DNA of 64,000 nucleotides from Hexactinellida sp. DTS-2022. Taxonomy: Eukaryota > Porifera > Hexactinellida. Below, piece after piece: positions 23,901 to 34,300 of the stretch. The DNA lies in the NCBI GenBank assembly GCA_028753945.1, contig JAPNXP010000014.1:62001-126000 (forward strand), given 5' to 3'. The notes below the pieces were generated by a model. That model was not told where the DNA came from, did no database searches, and was given only the letters and a program-made list of their open reading frames with translations. Position 1 is the first letter of the stretch, and every line of letters begins with the position of its first letter. The position numbers were made by a program, and so were the translations under genes.

Positions 23901-26900
23901 CAGCACATTATATACAGTAGACCTTCGTTGAGATTCGAAATTCATTATATCCACTTTATAATATTGTACGCATTTTGCGTACAATATACAGCACATTATA
24001 TACAGTAGACCTTCGTTGGGATTCGAAATTTATTATATCTACTTTATAATATTGTACGCATTTTGCGTACAATATATAGCACATTATATACAGTAGACCT
24101 TCGTTGAGATTCGAAATTCATTATATCCACTTTATAATATTGTACGCATTTTGCGTACAATATACAGCACATTATTTACAGTAGACCTTCGTTGGGATTC
24201 GAAATTCATTATATCCACTTTATAATATTGTACGCATTTTGCGTACAATATACAGCACATTATATACAGTAGACCTTCGTTGGGATTCGAAATTTATTAT
24301 ATCTACTTTATAATATTGTACGCATTTTGCGTACAATATACAGCACATTATATACAGTAGACCTTCGTTGAGATTCGAAATTCATTATATCCACTTTATA
24401 ATATTGTACGCATTTTGCGTACAATATACAGCACATTATATACAGTAGACCTTCGTTGGGATTCGAAATTTATTATATCTACTTTATAATATTGTACGCA
24501 TTTTGCGTACAATATATAGCACATTATATACAGTAGACCTTCGTTGAGATTCGAAATTCATTATATCCACTTTATAATATTGTACGCATTTTGCGTACAA
24601 TATACAGCACATTATTTACAGTAGACCTTCGTTGGGATTCGAAATTCATTATATCCACTTTATAATATTGTACGCATTTTGCGTACAATATACAGCACAT
24701 TATATACAGTAGACCTTCGTTGGGATTCGAAATTTATTATATCTACTTTATAATATTGTACGCATTTTGCGTACAATATACAGCACATTATATACAGTAG
24801 ACCTTCGTTGAGATTCGAAATTTATTATATCCACTTTATAATATTGTACGCATTTTGCGTACAATATACAGCACATTATATACAGTGGACCTTCGTTGAG
24901 ATTCGAAATTCATTATATCCACTTTATAATATTGTACGCATTTTGCGTACAATATACAGCACATTATATACAGTAGACCTTCGTTGAGATTCGAAATTCA
25001 TTATATCCACTTTATAATATTGTACGCATTTTGCGTACAATATACAGCACATTATTTACAGTAGACCTTCGTTGGGATTCGAAATTCATTATATCCACTT
25101 TATAATATTGTACGCATTTTGCGTACAATATACAGCACATTATATACAGTGGACCTTCGTTGGGATTCGAAATTTATTATATCTACTTTATAATATTGTA
25201 CGCATTTTGCGTACAATATACAGCACATTATATACAGTGGACCTTCGTTGGGATTCGAAATTTATTATATCTACTTTATAATATTGTACGCATTTTGCGT
25301 ACAATATACAGCACATTATATACAGTAGACCTTCGTTGGGATTCGAAATTTATTATATCCACTTTATAATATTGTACGCATTTTGCGTACAATATACAGC
25401 ACATTATATACAGTGGACCTTCGTTGGGATTCGAAATTTATTATATCCACTTTATAATATTGTACGCATTTTGCGTACAATATACAGCACATTATATACA
25501 GTAGACCTTCGTTGAGATTCGAAATTCATTATATCCACTTTATAATATTGTACGCATTTTGCGTACAATATACAGCACATTATTTACAGTAGACCTTCGT
25601 TGGGATTCGAAATTCATTATATCCACTTTATAATATTGTACGCATTTTGCGTACAATATACAGCACATTATATACAGTGGACCTTCGTTGGGATTCGAAA
25701 TTTATTATATCTACTTTATAATATTGTACGCATTTTGCGTACAATATACAGCACATTATATACAGTGGACCTTCGTTGGGATTCGAAATTTATTATATCT
25801 ACTTTATAATATTGTACGCATTTTGCGTACAATATACAGCACATTATATACAGTGGACCTTCGTTGGGATTCGAAATTCATTATATCCACTTTATAATAT
25901 TGTACGCATTTTGCGTACAATATACAGCACATTATATACAGTGGACCTTCGTTGGGATTCGAAATTTATTATATCTACTTTATAATATTGTACGCATTTT
26001 GCGTACAATATACAGCACATTATATACAGTGGACCTTCGTTGGGATTCGAAATTTATTATATCTACTTTATAATATTGTACGCATTTTGCGTACAATATA
26101 CAGCACATTATATACAGTAGACCTTCGTTGGGATTCGAAATTTATTATATCCACTTTATAATATTGTACGCATTTTGCGTACAATATACAGCACATTATA
26201 TACAGTAGACCTTCGTTGGGATTCGAAATTTATTATATCTACTTTATAATATTGTACGCATTTTGCGTACAATATACAGCACATTATATACAGTAGACCT
26301 TCGTTGGGATTCGAAATTTATTATATCCACTTTATAATATTGTACGCATTTTGCGTACAATATACAGCACATTATATACAGTGGACCTTCGTTGGGATTC
26401 GAAATTTATTATATCTACTTTATAATATTGTACGCATTTTGCGTACAATATACAGCACATTATATACAGTAGACCTTCGTTGGGATTCGAAATTTATTAT
26501 ATCTACTTTATAATATTGTACGCATTTTGCGTACAATATACAGCACATTATATACAGTAGACCTTCGTTGGGATTCGAAATTTATTATATCTACTTTATA
26601 ATATTGTACGCATTTTGCGTACAATATACAGCACATTATATACAGTAGACCTTCGTTGAGATTCGAAATTCATTATATCCACTTTATAATATTGTACGCA
26701 TTTTGCGTACAATATACAGCACATTATATACAGTAGACCTTCGTTGGGATTCGAAATTTATTATATCTACTTTATAATATTGTACGCATTTTGCGTACAA
26801 TATATAGCACATTATATACAGTAGACCTTCGTTGAGATTCGAAATTCATTATATCCACTTTATAATATTGTACGCATTTTGCGTACAATATACAGCACAT

Positions 26901-27702
26901 TATTTACAGTAGACCTTCGTTGGGATTCGAAATTCATTATATCCACTTTATAATATTGTACGCATTTTGCGTACAATATACAGCACATTATATACAGTAG
27001 ACCTTCGTTGGGATTCGAAATTTATTATATCTACTTTATAATATTGTACGCATTTTGCGTACAATATACAGCACATTATATACAGTAGACCTTCGTTGGG
27101 ATTCGAAATTTATTATATCTACTTTATAATATTGTACGCATTTTGCGTACAATATACAGCACATTATATACAGTGGACCTTCGTTGAGATTCGAAATTCA
27201 TTATATCCACTTTATAATATTGTACGCATTTTGCGTACAATATACAGCACATTATATACAGTAGACCTTCGTTGGGATTCGAAATTTATTATATCTACTT
27301 TATAATATTGTACGCATTTTGCGTACAATATACAGCACATTATATACAGTAGACCTTCGTTGGGATTCGAAATTTATTATATCTACTTTATAATATTGTA
27401 CGCATTTTGCGTACAATATACAGCACATTATATACAGTAGACCTTCGTTGAGATTCGAAATTCATTATATCCACTTTATAATATTGTACGCATTTTGCGT
27501 ACAATATACAGCACATTATATACAGTAGACCTTCGTTGGGATTCGAAATTTATTATATCTACTTTATAATATTGTACGCATTTTGCGTACAATATATAGC
27601 ACATTATATACAGTAGACCTTCGTTGAGATTCGAAATTCATTATATCCACTTTATAATATTGTACGCATTTTGCGTACAATATACAGCACATTATTTACA
27701 GT
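11986..27702. repeat. 88-bp satellite array, unit A (about 179 monomers) inside a LONP1 intron
   Basis: Monomer 88 bp: TACAGTAGACCTTCGTTGGG, ATTCGAAATTCATTATATCC, ACTTTATAATATTGTACGCA, TTTTGCGTACAATATACAGC, ACATTATA. Diagnostic variants: GTAGACC/GTGGACC, TTGGGATT/TTGAGATT, TTCATT/TTTATT, ATATCC/ATATCT, CAATAT/CAATGT, TTATAT/TTATTT. The spacing stays at 88 over 170 monomers, with one 1-bp deletion at about 20764. The right third (about 21.5-27.7 kb) is rich in the ATATCTACTT variant and is organised in an 1848-bp higher-order repeat. Open stretches of about 69 codons recur because monomers are alike; they are not genes. Confidence 0.98.
21700..25420. repeat. 1848-bp higher-order repeat (21 monomers), two copies
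   Basis: The rare variant ACAATATATAGC occurs at 22221 and 22661 (440 apart) and again at 24069 and 24509 (440 apart). Both pairs are displaced by 1848 = 21 x 88. Matching variant strings on either side follow the same shift. Edges are approximate. Confidence 0.75.
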
Positions 27703-27943
27703 GTTACGACTACAAGCTCTATAATGCATACTTAACAGCTGATAGTTTTATCACCTTTTGAGAGGGAAGATATGAATATCTACTTAGATATTATAACTTG
27801 TTCCTAGATACAGTATTTTCTATCTCCCTGCCAAATTTCAAGCCTGTAGCTCTTACCAGTTCCTCAATCAATTCTGACCAAACAAACAAACATACAAAAA
27901 AATAAAAAAATCATTGTGATTTAATATATAACTGTGCACATAC

Positions 27944-30474
27944 CAGTGTCCATTATGAATCTCCTCGCGACGCTTAGCGCTATCTGTCCCGACTCCTTCA
28001 TGACGTCACCGAGCTTGCCGGTCAGCTTGAGGTCCGCAGTCCCCTTATCCGACCTCCTAATTGGAACTGACTCTATGTAGAGGGTGGACCCCCCCATTGA
28101 GGTCCACGCGAGACCCATGACCACCCCCGGAGGTGTCAAGTGGTACAGACGATCTGACGGGAAGACTGGCTTGCCAACGTAGTCGGACAGGTTGTCAGAA
28201 GTTATCTGTAACGGAACTGTATTATGTACCATGGATATACGTATAAGGGATAGGAGAATATACAAATTCGGGCGTTAGTGTTGTAGTTAGAAAAGCTATA
28301 ATGCATAGTCCAACAATACTAAAGCTATTCCATAGAGCCTCGTTAGTAGGAACACCAGGGGACCGTCAAAATGTGTACGCCTTATCCGGAATTCGTATTA
28401 ACTAATATCATTTACATTTGTACTGAAAAGGCTTTTAAGGGGACTGAAATAGTGTTCATATTACCCGTGTTCGTATTAGCGAGGTTCTACTGTATTCCCA
28501 TTTGAATATTGGTCCCATTGCCTTACCCCAATGTGTCCCTATACAAGTGACAGGGTATATAAGATACCCATACAATGGGGACTATATTAGTCTATATATA
28601 GGGTACCTGTATGGGTCCGGTGTCCCCTGTCTCCACGAGGTGTCGGGCCGACTTCCGGAGTATCCGGTCCAGCTGTTTCTGCAGATTCCTAACTCCGCTT
28701 TCTCTGCAATACCGACTTATGAGGGCAGGCAGCACTGAGTCAGAGAGAGAGATCTGATTGGTCAGCACGCCGCTCTGTCGCAGTGCCTCCGGGATTAAGT
28801 GGCGCCTGGCTATCTCCACCTGCGTAGCAACCATATAAGCACTCTGGAATGTGTGGTAACCGTAATGCGGGATGGTTCTACATTTACTTTGCCGACTATA
28901 CTATAGTATAATGGCCCAGTTCTAATCTGTTTTAAATTGCAAAAATTTCGAACAAAATAAGAAATAGTACGACTTTCCTTTTACAATTGTAGGAACATTG
29001 ATTCAAGCCTGGTTTTTATCATATTCATGGTTTAGCAACGCTAAATTCGAACTACAGTCGATTCCGCTTAATTAATTAATCGGGTCAAAATTTCACAGGA
29101 TTTATAAGACGGAATTACATATTGGCTTAAATATTTTCGGATAATAGATTTCTCTGCTTAATCGGGTCAAAGTAACCTGGTCCCGAGGTGACTCTATTTC
29201 GACTGTACAGGTGACTCAATTCCCAAACATTTAATACAGTCAGTTTGACCCGATTAAGTGGAGAAATCTATTAACCAAGAGGTGACCCTATTAAGCACAC
29301 CTGACTGTATTCCTTATTCTCATTATCCCAACTATTCCCTACTGCCCCCCCCCCCTACCTTTTCCTCTGCTATGTACCCAGACACGTGTATAACTTCCAT
29401 TCTATCCAACAGCGGACCAGGGATTGTGTCGGTAACGTTGGCAGTGCCTATAAATAGAACTCTGGAGAGGTCGATGGGAACATCCAGATAGTGATCCAGG
29501 AAGTTCCTGTTCTGCTCCGGATCTAACAGCTCGAGAAGGGCGGAGGCCGGGTCCCCCTGGTACCCCCGACCCAGCTTGTCGATCTCGTCAATCAGGATAA
29601 GCGGGTTCTCAGTCTGCACCTAGGTACACATTATAGAGAGATTACAATATGACATCAATATAAATATAAGTTATAACTGAGATTATATTAAAAGTCGAAA
29701 CCGGATCAACGAACTACTGATTTTGCCTAATAATTATTCAATCGAATAATGATAGCTAAACATTCTAGATATAATATTTTCAAACCCAATATTCAAAATG
29801 CGTTCGCCTTTTATATTGAAAAGACTTTGAAGGGCACTGAAATAGTGTTGTATTAAGTATTAACCGTGTTCCTACTAACGATATTCTACTATATCTGGTT
29901 GCACCTTGATATTAACCTGAGACTACCTAGAACTGACATAACTCTACCTATAAGCTATACACTATACACTTATATAATTATAACCCTACCACTAATGCTA
30001 CTACACTTATTACTCTACCTTTTTGAGTGCCTGCACCACCTTGCCGGGCATGGCGCCCACATAGGTGCGTCTGTGTCCCTTTATCTCCGCCACGTCCGAG
30101 AGCCCCCCCACGCTAAACCGGAAGTACTCCCGATTAAGCGCGCGGGCAATGGACCGGCCTATGGAGGTCTTGCCCACACCGGGGGGTCCGCAGAAACAGA
30201 GGATCCTCCCCTGTGTGCCCCCCCTAAGCTTGGATACCGCTATGAACTCAAGAATGCGCTTCTTTATATCCTCTAGACCGTAATGGTCCTGTTCTAGGAT
30301 AATGCTGGCTTCTGATAGGTCGAATCGCTCGTTACTGGACTGGCCCCAAGGAATGCTGGTTAGCCAATCGAGATAGTTTCTAGTTACGCTAAATTCAGAA
30401 CTGTTTGTGTCCAGCAGCGACAACTTAGTTAGTTCCTCCTCAAACACCTCTGCCACGTGCTCAGGGGGAGACAG
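27944..30474 (-). CDS. LONP1: LONP1 AAA+ and P-domain-start exons, unit A, detail
   Basis: Five-kilobase-scale view of unit A's coding core. 30474-30019 (152 codons) holds Walker A (GPPGVGKT) and pore-loop-region motifs. 29619-29359 (87 codons) holds Walker B (LIDEIDK), [13 protein letters not shown] and DRMEV. 28819-28607 (71 codons) holds the helical lid with [13 protein letters not shown]. 28205-27944 starts the protease domain ([38 protein letters not shown]). All introns here are GT-AG. Compared with unit B, unit A has KGTADLKL where B, C and D have KGTGDLKL. Confidence 0.92.
28330..28496. mobile_element. Type 1 MITE in a LONP1 intron, unit A
   Basis: Runs from AGAGCCTCGTTAGTAGGAAC to TAGCGAGGTTCTACTGTA and has the family interior. 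Counterparts are in B (37350-37528), C (52331-52494) and D (59102-59280). B and D share an extra AATGTACACC near the left end; A and C do not. Confidence 0.7.
28538..28605. repeat. 55-bp VNTR, single unit in unit A
   Basis: The unit begins CTATACAAGTGACAGGGTAT and ends TATATAGGGTAC, next to the donor of the 28819-28607 exon. Unit A has about one unit, B (37572-37685) and D (59324-59437) about two, and C (52538-52758) four. Confidence 0.75.
29053..29310. mobile_element. Type 2 MITE plus an adjoining partial copy, unit A
   Basis: 29053-29207 carries TACAGTCGATTCCGCTTAAT at the left, the CGGGTCAAAATTTCACAGG interior and a TTTCGACTGTAC right end. A second, shorter and inverted piece (about 29237-29310) ends CCTGACTGTA. 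Counterparts lie at 38131-38385 and 59883-60138. Confidence 0.65.
29693..29893. mobile_element. Worn type 1 MITE remnant in a LONP1 intron
   Basis: Contains AAAATGCGTTCGCCTTTTAT, GAAAAGACTTTGAAGGGCAC, TGAAATAGTGTTGTATTAAG and CTACTAACGATATTCTACTA, i.e. the right part of the type 1 element with an unrecognised left part. Same at 38773-38973 and 60525-60725. Confidence 0.5.
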
Positions 30475-30480
30475 CTGGAG

Positions 30481-30845
30481 TAAACAACAACAGGTAAACA
30501 ACAAGTAAACAACGAGTCAACAAACAAACTAACTAAAGAACTAACTAAGTAACTTACTATCGAACGAACTAACTAATTAATTAACTAGAAGTTTGTTCGT
30601 TTGATCGTTCGTTCGTTCGTTAGTTGTTACTTGCTTACTTACTTACTTACTTAGTTCGTTCGTCCGTTCGTTCGTTCGTTAGCTAGTTCGTTCGTTAGTT
30701 AACTAGTTAGTTAGTTAGTTAGTTAACTAGTTAGTTAGTTAACTAGTTAGTTAGTTCGTTAGTTAACTAGTTAGTTAGTTAGTTAACTAGTTAGTTAGTT
30801 AACTAGTTAGTTAGTTCGTTAGTTAACTAGTTAGTTAGTTATTTA
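30481..30845. repeat. GTTA/GTTC tetranucleotide and GTTAACTA array, LONP1 intron, unit A
   Basis: Starts with an (AACA/AACT) tract, then (GTTC)n, then nested TTAGTTAACTAGTTAGTTAG units repeating with a period near 60. It fills the intron between the broken exon and the Walker A exon. Apparently the same at 39561-39925 (B) and 61311-61675 (D). Confidence 0.88.
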
Positions 30846-30945
30846 CCTTTTTCATTTTCCCCATGAACTTATCCCTCAGCTGCTCCTTATCGTCCTTCTC
30901 GAGTCCCAATTCCTTCCGTATAATTCTCAGCTGTTCCATGAGGAG

Positions 30946-31126
30946 GTGTCACATCCGAATCCTCGATTTGTAGCCTGAGAGGGTGTTTGGCCAATAGGAT
31001 AGTTCCTATTTTCTGTAGCTGGTTTAGCGACACAATAATTGTGTCGGTGAACTTCAGGATTATAAGTTCGGTTCTAACACCATTCAGCGAGTAAACTGAT
31101 TGGTTGGATTCCGGCGGGAGGGACAT
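30946..31126 (-). pseudogene. PSMG3: PSMG3 5' part (codons 1-60), unit B, fused to LONP1 of unit A
   Basis: Begins with the same ATG TCC CTC start as the intact gene (31126) and runs through KIGTILLAKHPLRLQIEDSD. At 30946 it leaves PSMG3 and enters a LONP1 exon in a different frame, stopping at 30887 after about 19 foreign residues (PHGTAENYTEGIGTREGR). The conserved LLGKDD to KIW half is missing, so it cannot make PAC3. Its upstream region would be the promoter for the truncated Lon that follows. Confidence 0.85.
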
Positions 31127-31339
31127 CGCGACACAATTCTAACACCTAACTATGCAAAGTATAAACAACAACAACAATAAACAGGCTAATTGGAACTGGA
31201 ACCAATTAAGTGGAGGGGACAGATTACATTTAAACGGAGTGAAAATATTTAATCAAAAATCTAAAAGATTGCTAAGTGAAAAGCGTACCAAACAAACAAA
31301 CAAACAAACAAACAAACAACAACAACAACAACAACACAA

Positions 31340-34300
31340 CTAAAATGCAATACCAAACACTTCTCTGTATTCTGACACGAAATGTATTTCCAGACCGGCC
31401 TTAATAGAATCCGACAGATCATAGAAATCGCTTTGATTGGCTGACGGCAGAATTATCCGCTTAACGCCTTCTCTCTTAGCCGCGATTAATTTCTCTTTTA
31501 TCCCACCGACCGGAAGTACCTTTCCTAGAGAGATTAATCATAAAGTCACACCTCTATAGAGAGATTAATCATATATTCACACCTCCATAGAGGGATTAAT
31601 CATATATTCACACCTCTATAGAGGGATTAATCATATATTCACACCTCCATAGAGGGATTAATCATAAAGTCACACCTCTATAGAGGGATTAATCATATAT
31701 TCACACCTCTATAGAGAGATTAATCATATATTCACACCTCTATAGAGGGATTAATCATATATTCACACCTCTAAAGTGGTTCCCATAACAGGGGATACGA
31801 AATACAGTCCCTATCCCTCATTTGTAAAACGCCAAAAGTAAATTTGACTAATCAATTAACTAAACTTAACGAACCTATTGTTAATGAATTAACCTGAATT
31901 AACCTGAATTAACAGGAACTAAGCACGTATTAAAAGGAAATAAGCACATATTAACCGTTATTGTTGACGGTACACACGAAACTGTGTCTATAATTAGAAC
32001 TCACCTGTGAGAGAAATCTCGCCAGTCATCGCGAGATCCGGTTTGACGGGGCGTCCGGTAGCTAGCGACAGCAGAGAGGTAACCATGGTAACGCCAGCGG
32101 AGGGACCGTCTTTGGGAGTGGCCCCCTCCGGGACATGCAAATGCACCGCATTCCTATCGAAGTACTCCGTATCCGGGCAAACGTCAGCTATAAATAGAGG
32201 ACAAAGCAATCAAATAAATTATTCTTATTTCTTTATGATAGCGATTCCCAACCGTTTAAAAATATCCGGAAAAACTAACAAACAAACAACCATCCAACAA
32301 TCTAGTGTTCTCTAGTAGTAAGCTCGCCTTTTAGCAAGCAAATTAGTGTAAAATGCGACTTGCTATTATGCGAACACCACTGTATGTATAATTAGTATAT
32401 AATCACGCTATTATAGCCAGGTAACAATAATTACAGTTTAGTCAAGATCTGCAACTTTATAATATTGTACGCATTTTGCGTACAATATACAGCACATTAT
32501 TTACAGTGGACCTTCGTTGGGATTCGAAATTCATTATATCCCTTTATAATATTGTACGCATTTTGCGTACAATATATAGCACATTATTTACAGTGGACCT
32601 TCGTTGGGATTCGAAATTCATTATATCCACTTTATAATATTGTACGCATTTTGCGTACAATATACAGCACATTATATACAGTAGACCTTCGTTGAGATTA
32701 GAAATTCATTATATCCACTTTATAATATTGTACGCATTTTGCGTACAATGTACAGCACATTATATACAGTGGACCTTCGTTGAGATTCGAAATTCATTAT
32801 ATCCACTTTATAATATTGTACGCATTTTGCGTACAATATACAGCACATTATATACAGTGGACCTTCGTTGAGATTCGAAATTCATTATATCCACTTTATA
32901 ATATTGTACGCATTTTGCGTACAATATACAGCACATTATATACAGTGGACCTTCGTTGGGATTCGAAATTTATTATATCCACTTTATAATATTGTACGCA
33001 TTTTGCGTACAATGTACAGCACATTATATACAGTGGACCTTCGTTGAGATTCGAAATTCATTATATCCACTTTATAATATTGTACGCATTTTGCGTACAA
33101 TATACAGCACATTATATACAGTAGACCTTCGTTGAGATTCGAAATTCATTATATCCACTTTATAATATTGTACGCATTTTGCGTACAATATACAGCACAT
33201 TATATACAGTAGACCTTCGTTGAGATTCGAAATTCATTATATCCACTTTATAATATTGTACGCATTTTGCGTACAATATACAGCACATTATTTACAGTGG
33301 ACCTTCGTTGGGATTCGAAATTCATTATATCCACTTTATAATATTGTACGCATTTTGCGTACAATATACAGCACATTATATACAGTAGACCTTCGTTGAG
33401 ATTCGAAATTCATTATATCCACTTTATAATATTGTACGCATTTTGCGTACAATATACAGCACATTATATACAGTGGACCTTCGTTGAGATTCGAAATTCA
33501 TTATATCCACTTTATAATATTGTACGCATTTTGCGTACAATATACAGCACATTATATACAGTAGACCGTCGTTGAGATTAGAAATTCATTATATCCACTT
33601 TATAATATTGTACGCATTTTGCGTACAATGTACAGCACATTATATACAGTGGACCTTCGTTGAGATTCGAAATTCATTATATCCACTTTATAATATTGTA
33701 CGCATTTTGCGTACAATATACAGCACATTATATACAGTAGACCTTCGTTGAGATTCGAAATTCATTATATCCACTTTATAATATTGTACGCATTTTGCGT
33801 ACAATATACAGCACATTATTTACAGTGGACCTTCGTTGGGATTCGAAATTTATTATATCCACTTTATAATATTGTACGCATTTTGCGTACAATATACAGC
33901 ACATTATATACAGTAGACCGTCGTTGAGATTCGAAATTCATTATATCCACTTTATAATATTGTACGCATTTTGCGTACAATGTACAGCACATTATATACA
34001 GTGGACCTTCGTTGAGATTCGAAATTCATTATATCCACTTTATAATATTGTACGCATTTTGCGTACAATATACAGCACATTATATACAGTAGACCTTCGT
34101 TGAGATTCGAAATTCATTATATCCACTTTATAATATTGTACGCATTTTGCGTACAATATACAGCACATTATATACAGTAGACCTTCGTTGGGATTCGAAA
34201 TTTATTATATCCACTTTATAATATTGTACGCATTTTGCGTACAATATACAGCACATTATATACAGTGGACCTTCGTTGAGATTCGAAATTCATTATATCC

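Larger units (their letters stand above)
10905..30945 (-). pseudogene. LONP1: LONP1 C-terminal half, unit A (seven exons, 5'-truncated and fused to PSMG3)
   Basis: Mitochondrial ATP-dependent Lon protease, AAA+ and protease part. Exons in coding order: 30945-30847 (broken start), 30474-30019, 29619-29359, 28819-28607, 28205-27944, 11719-11537 and 11089-10905 (TAG 10905-10907). Phases agree at every join. Landmarks: EQLRIIRKELGLEKDDK, Walker [21 protein letters not shown], Walker B ILIDEIDK, sensor [21 protein letters not shown], catalytic Ser in DGPSAGVT and Lys in GGIKEK, ending VFGIAF. The substrate-binding N-domain and mitochondrial presequence are missing. The first exon is cut at 30945/30946 and joined to PSMG3 codons. 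From the ATG at 30939 the Lon frame is open for 550 codons, so this is a truncated but not frame-broken copy; expression is unknown. The 11720-27943 intron holds 15.7 kb of satellite. Confidence 0.9.

Noticed and set aside
12137-27305. Dozens of 69-codon open frames on the + strand in the 88-bp arrays (peptides like IHYIHFIILYAFCVQ)
   Set aside because: They recur only because the monomers recur. 88 is not a multiple of 3, there is no initiation context or codon bias, and the same frames appear wherever variants happen to remove a stop.
12028-27702. CRISPR-like array
   Set aside because: The repeats are directly adjacent 88-bp monomers without unique spacers, in a eukaryotic intron.
30065-30283. 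Plus-strand open frames opposite the LONP1 exons (also at 29866-30276, 32007-32315 and the unit copies)
   Set aside because: They are shadows of the - strand Lon exons, which carry all family motifs; no known domain appears on the + strand.
31152-31343. Asn/Gln-rich 63-codon frame on the + strand (and copies)
   Set aside because: It is a translation of the (CAA)n/(AAAC)n tract in the LONP1 3' flank.
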